Below, in pieces: positions 33,587 to 42,237 of a stretch of 64,000 nt of DNA (position 1 is the first letter of the stretch; each line of letters begins with the position of its first letter). The DNA lies in assembly GCF_014648115.1 (NCBI RefSeq), contig NZ_BMQM01000015.1:36362-100361 (forward strand), given 5' to 3'. A model generated the notes under the pieces. The model did not search any database, was not told where the DNA came from, and saw nothing but the letters and a program-made list of their open reading frames with translations. The position numbers and the translations under genes are program-made. The DNA comes from Deinococcus seoulensis (GTDB lineage: Bacteria; Deinococcota; Deinococci; Deinococcales; Deinococcaceae).

Positions 33587-34337
33587 CGCCCACCTCTGGC
33601 GTGGCCCGCAGCGCCCGCCGGTAGGCGGCCTCCCAGGACACGCCGGGGTACAGCTGCAGGTAGTACTCCGGGCCGTACAGCATGCCCTCGCGTGCGTCCG
33701 GTACGGCCTGGGCGATCTCAAGAAGGACGTTCCGGAGCAGCGCCGCATGCTCCAGGTCAGCCGTGGCATGGTGGTCGATGAACTCCAGTCCCCTCCCAGG
33801 GACACCCTGCGTCCGGAAATGATCCTTCACGAACCCGGTCAGGATGGGGGTACTGCACTCCACGACGTACAGGCTCCCGAGCCACGCTGGCCAGTCGCGG
33901 GTGTGCACCATCATGCGGCGCAGCGCGGCGATCCCGAACGCGGCCGGTGTCATCCGCCGTCCGCGCGCGAGCGCCTCGTCGCCGCCCAGGCCGACATAGT
34001 CGCGTACCGCCATCTCCCCGTGATCGAATTCCTCGGCCTGGTGATGCAGGAGTTCCTCGATCAGCCGTACGTCGAGACTCCTGGGCAACTGGCCGATCAG
34101 GGCGATGGACGCCTCGATGATGTGCTCCTGGTACAGGGCGATGTCCAGGTACACTTCCCGAAGCACATTCCGCAGGACCGGTGGGGGCAGGCGGTCACCC
34201 ATGACGTCCTGGAAGAACGGCCGGCCCTGCATGTCGCGGACGAGTTGTTCCACCCGCGCGTCGAGGCGCTCCATGACGTCCTGCGCGCTGAGAGTAGCGG
34301 GGTCAATGCCGAGGTCGGTCAGGGCCCGTTCGTTCAT
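33570..34337 (-). CDS. heme-oxygenase-like diiron oxidase (iron-containing redox enzyme)
   Basis: 255 residues from ATG 34337. All-helical, with candidate iron ligands in YLDIALYQEHIIEASIAL, EELLHHQAEEFDHGEMAVRD and FIDHHATADLEHAALLRNVL (E71, E103, H106, H190, D194, H197). Related HDO enzymes fragment or desaturate fatty acids and amino acids (UndA, BesC) or oxidise amines. Overlaps the ICMT-like gene by ATGA (34334-34337). It probably modifies an acyl or amino-acyl intermediate. Confidence 0.75.
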   Translation of the reverse strand: MNERALTDLGIDPATLSAQDVMERLDARVEQLVRDMQGRPFFQDVMGDRLPPPVLRNVLREVYLDIALYQEHIIEASIALIGQLPRSLDVRLIEELLHHQAEEFDHGEMAVRDYVGLGGDEALARGRRMTPAAFGIAALRRMMVHTRDWPAWLGSLYVVECSTPILTGFVKDHFRTQGVPGRGLEFIDHHATADLEHAALLRNVLLEIAQAVPDAREGMLYGPEYYLQLYPGVSWEAAYRRALRATPEVGARELA

Positions 34338-34906
34338 GGGTGCGCTCCTTTGCGTGGCCAGAGGTTCGGGATGAACATGCCGGTACGCTGCCGGTATGAG
34401 GTGTAGGCGCCGTTCAGGGCGCTGCGGGCGAACTTGCCCTCTTCCTGCCGGGCGGCGTGGACGTACAGGGCTCCCATGGCCAGCACGGTCGCCAGCAGCG
34501 CTGGTTGACCGGTTGCGAGGACGCCGGCCAGCCAGCCCAGCAGGTAGGCCGCATAGAAGGGATGCCGGATCCACCGGTAGGGCCCGCACGTCTCGAGGTG
34601 GGCGGGTTCGTCCTCGGCGAAGGCCAGCGTGAGCCGCCGCCGCCAGATGGTCCGCGCGGCCCACGCGAACAGGGTCAGGGCGCTCATGTACACGACGAAC
34701 CCTGCGGCGGCGTGCAGATCGTTCGAATGACGGGCCAGAATAAGCGTCAGTAGATGCACTGCCATGCTGAGGGCACCCAGGACACGGATGAGGGTCAGGC
34801 CCGGTGACGCGTGGCTGGTCTTCCGGAACAGCCCACCCTGCATTGCCCAGGTGAACGTGCCGAAGCAGGCGATGAATGCCAGGACGTTGCAGGCGCCCCA
34901 GGTCAC
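34334..34906 (-). CDS. ICMT/PEMT-like membrane methyltransferase
   Basis: 190 residues with four to five membrane helices (LAFIACFGTFTWAM, VLGALSMAVHLLTLILA, FVVYMSALTLFAWAAR, AAYLLGWLAGVLATG). The SAM-binding motif GPYRWIRHPFYAAYLLGW and the late EEGKF match isoprenylcysteine and phospholipid methyltransferases. It overlaps both neighbours by four bases. It would methylate a membrane-embedded lipid product. Confidence 0.82.
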   Translation of the reverse strand: MTWGACNVLAFIACFGTFTWAMQGGLFRKTSHASPGLTLIRVLGALSMAVHLLTLILARHSNDLHAAAGFVVYMSALTLFAWAARTIWRRRLTLAFAEDEPAHLETCGPYRWIRHPFYAAYLLGWLAGVLATGQPALLATVLAMGALYVHAARQEEGKFARSALNGAYTSYRQRTGMFIPNLWPRKGAHP

Positions 34907-35664
34907 GGCCGACCTGCCTCAACCGATCGCGTGGCAATCAGGAAATCACTGTTTCCGCGGTACGCGAGTCGCTGTTCGAGCACGTCCAGGCCCGCGGCCT
35001 GCACGGCCCCGCGAAGTTCGGCGGGACTGTGTAGCCAGTAGCAACCGGCGCGCTGCGCGGCGTGAATGGCGCGGTTCTGCGCGCGGACCTGCCCGGTGGC
35101 GCGCAGCAGGCGGGCTGTGGCCCGCAGGCCCTGGCGCTTCACGCTCGTGTGGGCCAGGTACGCGGCCCAGCGGGTGACGTTCAGGGGCCGGCCAATGTCA
35201 CAGAGGATCAGCATGCCGCCCGGCGGGAGGGCCTGCGCGCAGCGGCGCAGCGTGCCCTGCGGGTCGGGGAGGGTGTACAGGCTGTGCATCAGCGTGATGA
35301 GGTGGGGCTGGACGCCCGTCAGATCGACGTCGTCTGCCCCGGCGTGGAGCGGCGTCACGGTCCGGCCGGTCAGTTTCCGGGCGGCGGCGCGCTGCATCGC
35401 CGGTGAAGGGTCCAGCAGGAACCAGTGCAGGTCAGGGCGGACGTGAGAGAGAACAGCCGCGAGGTTCCCGGTGCCCGAACCGATATCCAGGGCGGCCGCG
35501 CCGGGTGGGGACGGGTACCGCCGCAGGGCCGACACGAAGAGGGACAGCACGTCCAGGTACGCCGGGTTCTGCAGCAGCAGATGGTCGTACTCGCGTGCGT
35601 AGGCGTCCCAGTCGACAGCCCGCTCAGAGGCCTGGACGCGCGTGCGGGTGGTCAGGGTGAACAC
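34903..35664 (-). CDS. class I SAM-dependent methyltransferase
   Basis: 253 residues. LDIGSGTGNLAAVLSHVRPD is the SAM loop and FLLDPSPAMQRAAARKL the ribose-binding strand; LITLMHSLYTLPDPQGTLRR and ALPPGGMLILCDIG complete the fold. The start overlaps the FeeM-like gene by 41 bases; an internal start would shorten that. Third methyltransferase of the operon, so the product is probably methylated more than once or at alternative sites. Confidence 0.82.
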   Translation of the reverse strand: MFTLTTRTRVQASERAVDWDAYAREYDHLLLQNPAYLDVLSLFVSALRRYPSPPGAAALDIGSGTGNLAAVLSHVRPDLHWFLLDPSPAMQRAAARKLTGRTVTPLHAGADDVDLTGVQPHLITLMHSLYTLPDPQGTLRRCAQALPPGGMLILCDIGRPLNVTRWAAYLAHTSVKRQGLRATARLLRATGQVRAQNRAIHAAQRAGCYWLHSPAELRGAVQAAGLDVLEQRLAYRGNSDFLIATRSVEAGRP

Positions 35665-36301
35665 AGCTCACCTCCCCGAACAGGGCAGACTGCTCGGCGT
35701 GCGTGGCCTGCAGGGCAGTGAATTCCGCCATGATGAGCGGCACCTGCGTGTGCAGATCGGCCGTCATCAGGTGCATGCCAGTGCGCAGGCCGGGATACAC
35801 GCGCTCTTCCGAGGCGACCGAGAGACGTAGCACCCGGGCGTAGAACGCGAGGTGCGCGGGGCGCAGCGCCGCCACGAAGTAGTCGCCCTCCTCGAAGGCG
35901 CAGCGCATCAGGTTTGCGCGGATCATCGGCCAGATGGCCCGCCGGTTCATACCCGCAACCTCCGGGTCCACGACGAACCGGTTCGCTTCGATCACCACGG
36001 CCTGCGGGGGGATCACCTCACGGATGACGTCCCCGAACGCGAGGGCGGCCGTCAGGTCCGTTCGAGCAGTGTCCCTGGAGACCAGGGTACGGGTGGCCGC
36101 GACCGGGCGATCACCGTGCCAGACGAGGACCGTGCGGGCATCGGGCGCCTGGTCGAACGCGTCCAGGAACCGTGCGGAGGCGCATTCCGGCAGGGCGCCG
36201 GTCGCGCGGTACGCCCGGTACCGGATGCCGGCCGCCAGGTCCAGTTCTGCGGGCGTTCGCGCGACGCTGAGCGTGAACCCGTCACAGGTGCCGATCACCA
36301 C
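35624..36301 (-). CDS. FeeM-like N-acyl amino acid synthase (GNAT/autoinducer synthase fold)
   Basis: 225 residues. IRYRAYRATGALPECASARF and FLDAFDQAPDARTVLVWHGD form the N-terminal half; VVIEANRFVVDPEVAGMNRR and ALRPAHLAFYARVLRLSVAS the acyl-transfer core, as in FeeM, which joins long acyl chains from ACP to amino acids. It overlaps the desaturase gene by 7 bases. Together they would make an unsaturated N-acyl compound. No acyl carrier protein gene is nearby, so the host fatty-acid ACP may be used. Confidence 0.78.
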   Translation of the reverse strand: MVIGTCDGFTLSVARTPAELDLAAGIRYRAYRATGALPECASARFLDAFDQAPDARTVLVWHGDRPVAATRTLVSRDTARTDLTAALAFGDVIREVIPPQAVVIEANRFVVDPEVAGMNRRAIWPMIRANLMRCAFEEGDYFVAALRPAHLAFYARVLRLSVASEERVYPGLRTGMHLMTADLHTQVPLIMAEFTALQATHAEQSALFGEVSCVHPDHPHARPGL

Positions 36302-37353
36302 ACCACCCGCTCGAACCGCGTTGGGGCGACATCTGCGAGGCCAACGCGGTGCTCGAATGCCCCGATCCGCCGGAAGATGCCGTCCAGGGACGACTCGATC
36401 ACATCGAAGCGCACACCGAAGTTGGCCTGCGTGGACCGCAGCGTGCCGTCCTCCTGGGGGACGTTGCGCCGCTCATGCACGCCCGCCTCGAGCGCCGCGA
36501 GGCTCTCCACGCCCAGTGCGTCAATAGCGACCCGCACCACGTCCCGGGCGTACTTACGCCGACCGAACAGGTCCGCGTCGTGCAGCGCCGCCGTGAACGC
36601 CTCATAGTTCGGCACGAGATCCGCCGCCGGCATCTGGAAGAGTTTCAGGACGTCCAGCAGCGCTTCACAGGTCTCCTCGGGAAAGTAATAGAGGAACAGC
36701 TGCGCGCCGGCGAGAAAGAACGCGAAGTGAGCCGCTTCGTCTACGGCGATGGTCTGGGCCATCCGCGCCAGTTCCAGGTCGTGGTCCGCCTCGAATCCCG
36801 CTTTGCCTTCCCCGCGGGCGAGCGCGGCGAGGTTGAGGTAGTTCAGTTGCGTGGCGCGTTCCTGAATGACGGTGTACAGGATGTTCCGGATCGGTTCGTC
36901 CCAGTTCAGCAGCCACGCCCGCGCCCGCAACTCCTCCGTGTACGCCTCGATCCACTCGGGCGTCCGCTGCCCGGAGTGCAGGAGCGTGTTGCGCCACAGG
37001 TCGGCGTGCTTCTCCTCCTCGCTGCCCCAGCGCAGCACGAACTGCGACCGGCCATATCCCTGCCGGACCAGACGGATGAGTTCATACGTGTAGTCCGGCG
37101 CGTACTGCTCGACAGCGTAGAACCCTTCCAGGACCTGCAGGACAGTGGGGCTATGCGTGCGGCGGTACGCGCGCCAGTCGAAGGACGTGTCCGGATTCCA
37201 GTTCCGGGTGCGCTGGGACCGGTCCGTGTACCAGCGGTACAGCGCGTGAAAGGACCGCTGCACGAGCCGCTCGCGTTCCGGCCGGCTGAGCCGGAAGGGT
37301 GAGGCGGGCGGGCGAAGGTCGGCGAGTTCCTGGGTGATCGCCACATCAAGCAT
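36295..37353 (-). CDS. acyl-ACP desaturase-like diiron protein
   Basis: 352 residues. Two EXXH motifs of soluble fatty-acid desaturases: SEEEKHADLWR (E113, H116) and AVDEAAHFAFF (E206, H209), with E82 (AVEQYAPDYTYEL) and E165 (VIQERATQL) as further ligands. Soluble enzymes of this group desaturate ACP-bound chains using O2 and an electron donor; the flavodoxin-like protein in the operon could serve. First gene of the operon, 92 bases from the candidate SARP site. Confidence 0.82.
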   Translation of the reverse strand: MLDVAITQELADLRPPASPFRLSRPERERLVQRSFHALYRWYTDRSQRTRNWNPDTSFDWRAYRRTHSPTVLQVLEGFYAVEQYAPDYTYELIRLVRQGYGRSQFVLRWGSEEEKHADLWRNTLLHSGQRTPEWIEAYTEELRARAWLLNWDEPIRNILYTVIQERATQLNYLNLAALARGEGKAGFEADHDLELARMAQTIAVDEAAHFAFFLAGAQLFLYYFPEETCEALLDVLKLFQMPAADLVPNYEAFTAALHDADLFGRRKYARDVVRVAIDALGVESLAALEAGVHERRNVPQEDGTLRSTQANFGVRFDVIESSLDGIFRRIGAFEHRVGLADVAPTRFERVVW

Positions 37354-37444
37354 GGCTGACCCCTCCGGTGGGCGTGATCCCAGTCATCTGTTCCCCCTGG
37401 ACCGCGGTGTCCGCGCGGCCTGAGGGCACCTTCGCAGGGGGCAC

Positions 37445-37462
37445 GTGACCGCACCGTGACCG
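37445..37462 (-). promoter_or_regulatory. candidate SARP-type direct repeat upstream of the acyl-product operon
   Basis: GTGACCG at 37445-37451 and again at 37456-37462, start-to-start distance 11 bp, about one helical turn. Streptomyces antibiotic regulatory proteins bind heptamer direct repeats at this spacing. Similar pairs lie before the protease gene and before the regulator gene. Confidence 0.6.
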
Positions 37463-37557
37463 GGAACGTAGCCTGTTCTGTAGCGACCGATTACACGGTG
37501 GCGTCAGAGTCTGTTCTGATGCCACCGTCTCAAGTGAGGAATGTGCGGTCTTGGGTA

Positions 37558-39228
37558 TCAGGGGCAGGCGTCGGTGATGCGCCGTAGATCGAGACGCGCG
37601 TCCCTGCACTGAAGTTGCGACGGGGTCGGCCAGCCTTGATGTCCGCTCTGTACCCAGCGCACAAGAGCGCCCGTGACCAGCGGCGCGGCAAACGAGGTGC
37701 CCCAGTAGGCACCCGGCGATGGAGATTCCTGAGCTTGCATGCCGGGTGGTGTCAGCCAGAAGAAGGCCGGGGCGAGCACTGTGGGCTGCGTGGCGACGCT
37801 CATGCGGTGTTGCGTGATCGTGGCCTGACCGTTCTCCCTGCTCCACCTGGCTTCACCACGTTGAAAATTCTGCGGGGTCGCGTTGCCCTGTTCGGATGCG
37901 CCAACGGCGTACAGGCGTCCTGGGTACTTCTTCTCTTCCATCGTCGTGGTCCAGTCGGCTGGGTAGGCGTTGCAGTAATCGAGCAGGCTGCTGGCGCGCA
38001 GGGCACACCGGTCGCTGTTGCCGTAAGCGGTCACCACGGCGACGCCTGCTTGCAGCGCCTCCTGCACCGCCTGCCTCAGGATGGGGTGGTCGTAGGGTGT
38101 GGCGAAACTCAAGTTGACGATCACGGGGGCTTGAGACCTTACCGCGGCAACGGCCTGGCACAGCCCTTCGATAATCTGAACGACGCGGCAGGTCCCCTTT
38201 GCGTCGCAGGCAGGTGTGTACTCGAAGCGGGAGGTGACTGGCGCGACGGTGCGGATGAGCTGGTCGATGGCCCTGCCATGGCCCCGCATGGTGTACGGCA
38301 AGCCGTTCAGTTGAGTCTGGTGCGTGTAGTTGTCCGTTGTGCCGTCGAACGTGTCGATGGTGTGGACGGTGACGGGCCGAATGCGCTGTGAGATCACGAG
38401 GGGGGCTAAGCCGATGGCCTGCCAGGCCAACTCGTTGCCTCCCTCGGTACGCCGGAGCATCTGGCCCTCCTGGCCGCCGGGGGGCTGCTTGGCCGTGTCT
38501 GGTGCGACGACGATGCTGCCGCCGTACTTCCGTTCGGCCTGCTCGATCAGCATGCCCAGATCGGCTTTGACTTCGTCCGGCAGCTGTCCACCTTGCACCA
38601 CGGTATCCCCACACAGGGAACCGTCAGGGAACAATTTTCCGACTGACGGCTGGTACACCGTCTTGAGGTCAATGTCACGGACGCTCTCTTCGAGCCGTCT
38701 GAGTTGATCACTCACGGCGGCGCTGTGATTACTTCCCCTGAAACCCGGAGCGAACAGGATCGATAGATTAAAAGGCCGGTTGGAGGGGAACAGGCCACGC
38801 TTGCCGTTCTTCTGGATGACGAGCACGCCAGCGCCGGGCGGCAGAATGGCCAGATTCCGCACCGTGGCAGCGGTGGAGGCGGTCAGGCGTTCGCCTGCAG
38901 GCAGCACCACCACGCCCTGCAGTCCCTCCTGAGGCAGCCGGAGATCGCGGACAGGGGGCGATGTCTCAGGTTGTGGCTTGGGCAGCCGGAAGGTCAGGAC
39001 CCAGTCTGCACCGAGTGGTTCGCACGCGGGGGCGTAGGGTCGGCTGCCAATCCAGACACTCAAGGGCGTACCCGACCGGCGGCAGATCACATCCCGTTGT
39101 GGGGGAATGGTGATTTCGATCAGTCCCCCAGGCGCGACCTGGCTTGGGTAGATCTCCTCTACGGGAATGGCGGCGCGGGCGACGCTGAGCAGAAGGGCGA
39201 TCAGGACGGCGGTCAGGGCTTGGTTCAT
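37558..39228 (-). CDS. secreted subtilisin-like serine protease (S8)
   Basis: 556 residues. Signal peptide 1-19 (ALTAVLIALLLSVARA). An N-terminal beta domain (20-130) precedes the S8 catalytic domain: D292 (VHTIDTFDG), H317 (MRGHGRAID), oxyanion N404 (AYGNSDRC) and S512 (GTSFAAPLVTGALV). Several Cys pairs suit an exported protein. Together with the SARP-like regulator and shared repeat motif it seems to belong to the same regulon as the acyl-product operon, perhaps as processing or competition factor. Confidence 0.88.
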   Translation of the reverse strand: MNQALTAVLIALLLSVARAAIPVEEIYPSQVAPGGLIEITIPPQRDVICRRSGTPLSVWIGSRPYAPACEPLGADWVLTFRLPKPQPETSPPVRDLRLPQEGLQGVVVLPAGERLTASTAATVRNLAILPPGAGVLVIQKNGKRGLFPSNRPFNLSILFAPGFRGSNHSAAVSDQLRRLEESVRDIDLKTVYQPSVGKLFPDGSLCGDTVVQGGQLPDEVKADLGMLIEQAERKYGGSIVVAPDTAKQPPGGQEGQMLRRTEGGNELAWQAIGLAPLVISQRIRPVTVHTIDTFDGTTDNYTHQTQLNGLPYTMRGHGRAIDQLIRTVAPVTSRFEYTPACDAKGTCRVVQIIEGLCQAVAAVRSQAPVIVNLSFATPYDHPILRQAVQEALQAGVAVVTAYGNSDRCALRASSLLDYCNAYPADWTTTMEEKKYPGRLYAVGASEQGNATPQNFQRGEARWSRENGQATITQHRMSVATQPTVLAPAFFWLTPPGMQAQESPSPGAYWGTSFAAPLVTGALVRWVQSGHQGWPTPSQLQCRDARLDLRRITDACP

Positions 39229-39262
39229 GGTAGACCTCCGCGGGGAGTCTGGTGGGCTGGGC

Positions 39263-39280
39263 GTGACCGGGCGGTGACCA
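39263..39280 (-). promoter_or_regulatory. candidate SARP-type direct repeat upstream of the protease gene
   Basis: GTGACCG at 39263-39269 and GTGACCA at 39274-39280, 11 bp apart, in the 54 bases between the end of the regulator gene and the protease start. Same heptamer and spacing as at 37445-37462. Confidence 0.6.
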
Positions 39281-39282
39281 GT

Positions 39283-41655
39283 TCAGGGCGGATGCAGGCC
39301 GTCTGGAACGTTCTGCATCTGTTCCGTGAGATGCTCAGCCTGGACGTGATGCCCGACCTGCCGCAGGAAGGTGATGATCTGGAGGGCGTCCTCGAAGCGG
39401 CCTTCAATCTCGGCGAGGTTCGAGGCGATCAGGGAGATCAGGTTGACGTGCCCTGCCTGCCGGGCGAGATCCAGCGCTTCGCGGTAATGGGGACGGGCGC
39501 GCTCGGGTCGGTCTTGAAGGTGATGGATGACCGCCTGGGTGTTCAGGGCGTTGGCGAGGCCCACCTGATCACCCGTGATCCGGTAGCAGCTTTCGGCTTC
39601 CTTACCGAGAGTGAGTGCCTCGTCGAGCAGGCCGGCGCGGTGGTGGACGTGGGCGCTGTTGAGCAGAACCGTGCCCTGCAGGGCGGGAGTACCGGCGGCG
39701 CGGTGCAGGTCGGTGAAGCGCTCGAGGGGCGCGCCGCGGCTGAGGCAGTCCAGGGTGGTGAGGTGCACCTGCGCTTCGGTGAACCTCATGGCGTCGCCCA
39801 GCATGTGCCAGATGTTCGCGGCCGCGCGGTAATGGGTGGCGGCGGCGTCCAGGTCACCAAGTCGGTCGGCGGCGTGCCCGAGGGTGGACTGGGCGTGCGC
39901 GTACGCGGCGCTCAGGGCGGGGGCGACGGGCGTGGCGAGCGCCTGCGCCTCTCGCGGCTGCCCGCAGTACAGGTGGGCACTCGCCCGCAGGGCGCGGACG
40001 TCGTCACTCAGTGGCAGCGCACCCGTGATTCTCAGGCTTTCCGGGGCGCGCCCCAGGTCCAGCAGGAGCCAGCCGCGCAGGAGCAGCACGTCGGGGGCCG
40101 GGGGCGCCTGTTCGAGGGTGGTGACCGCCGCCAGGGTCTCGCCACGCGCGCGTTGCCCGGTAGCGTGCTGATGGGCGGCGGCGGCGCAGTCGGGCGCGTC
40201 GGCCGGTTCCCAGAGGTGCCGCGCGGCCAGCCAGTGCGGCCAGGCCCGCTCCGGGTCCAGGTGCCGGGCGAGGCGCAGGTGGATGAGGGCCGCCTCGTGG
40301 GCTTCTGCAGTCAGGAGAGCGCGGGCCGGTTCGATGGGGCGCACGGTGCCGTCCGGGCGGGTGAGGCCCTCGTGGGTGAGGCGGTCGAGAGCGTGGGCCA
40401 GGGTAGCGGCGTCGTTCCCGATGGCGGCGCGAGTGGCGCCCAGGTCGGGCACGTCCTGCACAGCCAGCGTCAGGAATAACCGGCGCAGGTCGGGCCCCAG
40501 CTGCGCGAGGTGGGTGTCGAGGCCACGGTCCGTCGGTGATCCCTGCAGGAAGGCTGTGAGGAGCGCCGGGTGACCGCCGGTGGCGGTGTACGCGCCGGGA
40601 TGTTCCGCGAGAGCGTCTTCACTCAGCGCGGACAGTGGGAGGTGAAGTGTGGGCGGGAACGCCGGCAGGCTCTGCGAGGCGATGATGAGGGCGGCCCCGC
40701 CGGCGTGCCGGGTCGTCAGGGTCAGGGCGCGCCGGGTGGTGTCGTCCAGGGCGTCCCAGTCGTCGACCGTGCATCTGAGGCGCGGGTCACGCAGAAGCTC
40801 CACGGCGTCCGAGAGGTTCTGGAGAGGGCGGGAACTCAGGGGCGCAAGGGTGGCGAGCGGCGTGTCCGGACGGGCGGGAAGGTACCGCCAGCCGCGTGTC
40901 GCGAGGGCGCGCAGCAGCGCCGTCTTCCCGAGACCGGCGCCGCCACTCACCCAGCCGGTCTGTCCGGCGCGCAGGGCGCCCAATGCTGTGAGTTCGGCGT
41001 CCCGACCGATCAGCCGCACGGTCGGGATGGGCGGTGAGGGCGGCGCCAGGAGCAGTTGCAGTTCCGCCGCGTCGCGCCGCAGGGCCAGGGTGAGCGGCTG
41101 GTCGGTGTGCCCGGCAATGGCCCACAGGCGCAGCAGATCATCCGGAGGGCAGGGCGCCGCGCCGGGCGCGTGGTAAGCGCGGTCGGCCTGGGCGAGGGCC
41201 TCGCTGGTTTCCCCGCGGGCGTGCGCGAGTTCGGAGAGGGACAGGTGCGCGGCGCGCAGTTCCGCCCCGAGGGTGTCACGCGTGTCGAGAATCCACTCCT
41301 CGAGTTCGGTCGGCAGGTCGAGGTGCAGGCCGTGCAGGAAGGCCCCAGTCACCAGCGAGGTCGCCTCCTCGAGTCGGCCGGCACGCAGGTGCCCGCGGAA
41401 CTCCAGAGCGTCGCAGGGGATGTCCGCCCTGACCTGCTGATCAGTCTCCACGACGGCGCCGGTCAGTGGGCGCAGGCGGATCAGGTGCTGCGCAAGGGAA
41501 TTCATGGGATTGGCCGCGTCCGGCCAGAAGAGGTCGGCGAGGTGACGACGGGCCTGCGGTCCCTGTAGCGTGAGGTACGTCAGGAGCAGCAGCGGTTTCT
41601 CACGCCGGTAGGGCACGCCGGACACCGAGAGCCCTCCGAACGTGAATAACTTCAT
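39283..41655 (-). CDS. SARP/BTAD-type transcriptional regulator with ATPase and TPR domains, 790 aa
   Basis: N-terminal region (1-75) MKLFTFGGLSVSGVPYRREK, LADLFWPDAANPMNSLAQHL fits the winged-helix part of SARP/AfsR-like activators. A BTAD-like helical region follows (80-200), then an NTPase with Walker A GGAGLGKT (238-245) and a degenerate Walker B (CTVDDWDALDD). The C-terminal 350 residues are TPRs (for example AATHYRAAANIWHMLGDAMR, ARPHYREALDLARQAGHVNL). Such proteins activate secondary metabolism or stress genes. Position beside the protease and acyl-product operons suggests it controls both. Confidence 0.85.
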   Translation of the reverse strand: MKLFTFGGLSVSGVPYRREKPLLLLTYLTLQGPQARRHLADLFWPDAANPMNSLAQHLIRLRPLTGAVVETDQQVRADIPCDALEFRGHLRAGRLEEATSLVTGAFLHGLHLDLPTELEEWILDTRDTLGAELRAAHLSLSELAHARGETSEALAQADRAYHAPGAAPCPPDDLLRLWAIAGHTDQPLTLALRRDAAELQLLLAPPSPPIPTVRLIGRDAELTALGALRAGQTGWVSGGAGLGKTALLRALATRGWRYLPARPDTPLATLAPLSSRPLQNLSDAVELLRDPRLRCTVDDWDALDDTTRRALTLTTRHAGGAALIIASQSLPAFPPTLHLPLSALSEDALAEHPGAYTATGGHPALLTAFLQGSPTDRGLDTHLAQLGPDLRRLFLTLAVQDVPDLGATRAAIGNDAATLAHALDRLTHEGLTRPDGTVRPIEPARALLTAEAHEAALIHLRLARHLDPERAWPHWLAARHLWEPADAPDCAAAAHQHATGQRARGETLAAVTTLEQAPPAPDVLLLRGWLLLDLGRAPESLRITGALPLSDDVRALRASAHLYCGQPREAQALATPVAPALSAAYAHAQSTLGHAADRLGDLDAAATHYRAAANIWHMLGDAMRFTEAQVHLTTLDCLSRGAPLERFTDLHRAAGTPALQGTVLLNSAHVHHRAGLLDEALTLGKEAESCYRITGDQVGLANALNTQAVIHHLQDRPERARPHYREALDLARQAGHVNLISLIASNLAEIEGRFEDALQIITFLRQVGHHVQAEHLTEQMQNVPDGLHPP

Positions 41656-41756
41656 GTTCGAGTGTAACCATCCCGGCCACCCCCGTGTAAAGGGAACGCC
41701 TGATCTATCCCGGGGGTTGGACCCTGCTCCGCAGAGCCTCGGTTCACGGCGAACAG

Positions 41757-41774
41757 GGTTGACCTAAGGTGAAC
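41757..41774. promoter_or_regulatory. candidate SARP-type direct repeat upstream of the regulator gene
   Basis: GGTTGAC (41757-41763) and GGTGAAC (41768-41774) are 11 bp apart, about 100 bases upstream of the regulator start. The match to GTGACCG is looser than at the other two sites, so autoregulation is only suggested. Confidence 0.4.
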
Positions 41775-41839
41775 GGGAAAGTGCGGGCCATCCCGATATA
41801 GCGTCACTGCCGTTGACTGGGGCGATCTTCTGTTGGCGT

Positions 41840-41866
41840 TCCGTTGACTCCTCCGATCATTGCGTC
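41840..41866. repeat. second copy of the 27-bp dispersed sequence
   Basis: Reverse complement of 5793-5819 with one mismatch (TCCGTTGACTCCTCCGATCA...). It lies between two gene remnants. Together 41656-42237 holds this repeat, the remnants at 41940 and 42083, and no intact gene. Confidence 0.5.
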
Positions 41867-41939
41867 CGACCAATGATCTGGATGGGTATCGCCCGGTGTC
41901 TGAAGGGCTTCACCTGCAGCAGGGCGTCCAGCATCTGAC

Positions 41940-42010
41940 GTGACAGGGAGGTAGGAGCTGGCTCCGACCTCGTCCGTGCCGCCCAGACCGAGAAAATACA
42001 GTTCACTCAC
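41940..42010 (-). pseudogene. N-terminal remnant of an MBL-fold gene
   Basis: From GTG 42010 the frame reads LYFLGLGGTDEVGASSYL, the start of an MBL-fold hydrolase or RNase J-like family, then loses protein character after about 22 residues. The rest of the gene is absent. Confidence 0.45.
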
Positions 42011-42082
42011 CGCCCCATTCTGCGCTGCTGGCGCAGGTCAGACGCGGGCTTCCGACGCCCGTGCGCCTCTTTCTGAAAGCAC

Positions 42083-42222
42083 TTCCCTCAGCGGAGAGCG
42101 CCCCGGATGATCTCGTCGAAGCGTCCGCGGTTCCGGCGGTCCCGGAGGGTGCTCCAGAAGTTGCGGACGAGCAGTCGCAGATCCCGGCGGAGCCATTCCA
42201 TCCGCTCGTCGTCGATCACGTC
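42083..42222 (-). pseudogene. truncated copy of the 75-aa gene at 58981-59208
   Basis: About 140 bases match 58977-59118 at more than 95 percent, covering the C-terminal 45 residues (EWLRRDLRLLVRNFWSTLRD, RGRFDEIIRGALR). Homology stops abruptly at 42222 and the 5' part is missing. It shows that DNA of the 58-59 kb region was once copied here. Confidence 0.8.
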
Positions 42223-42237
42223 AGGTGGGTTCGACAA

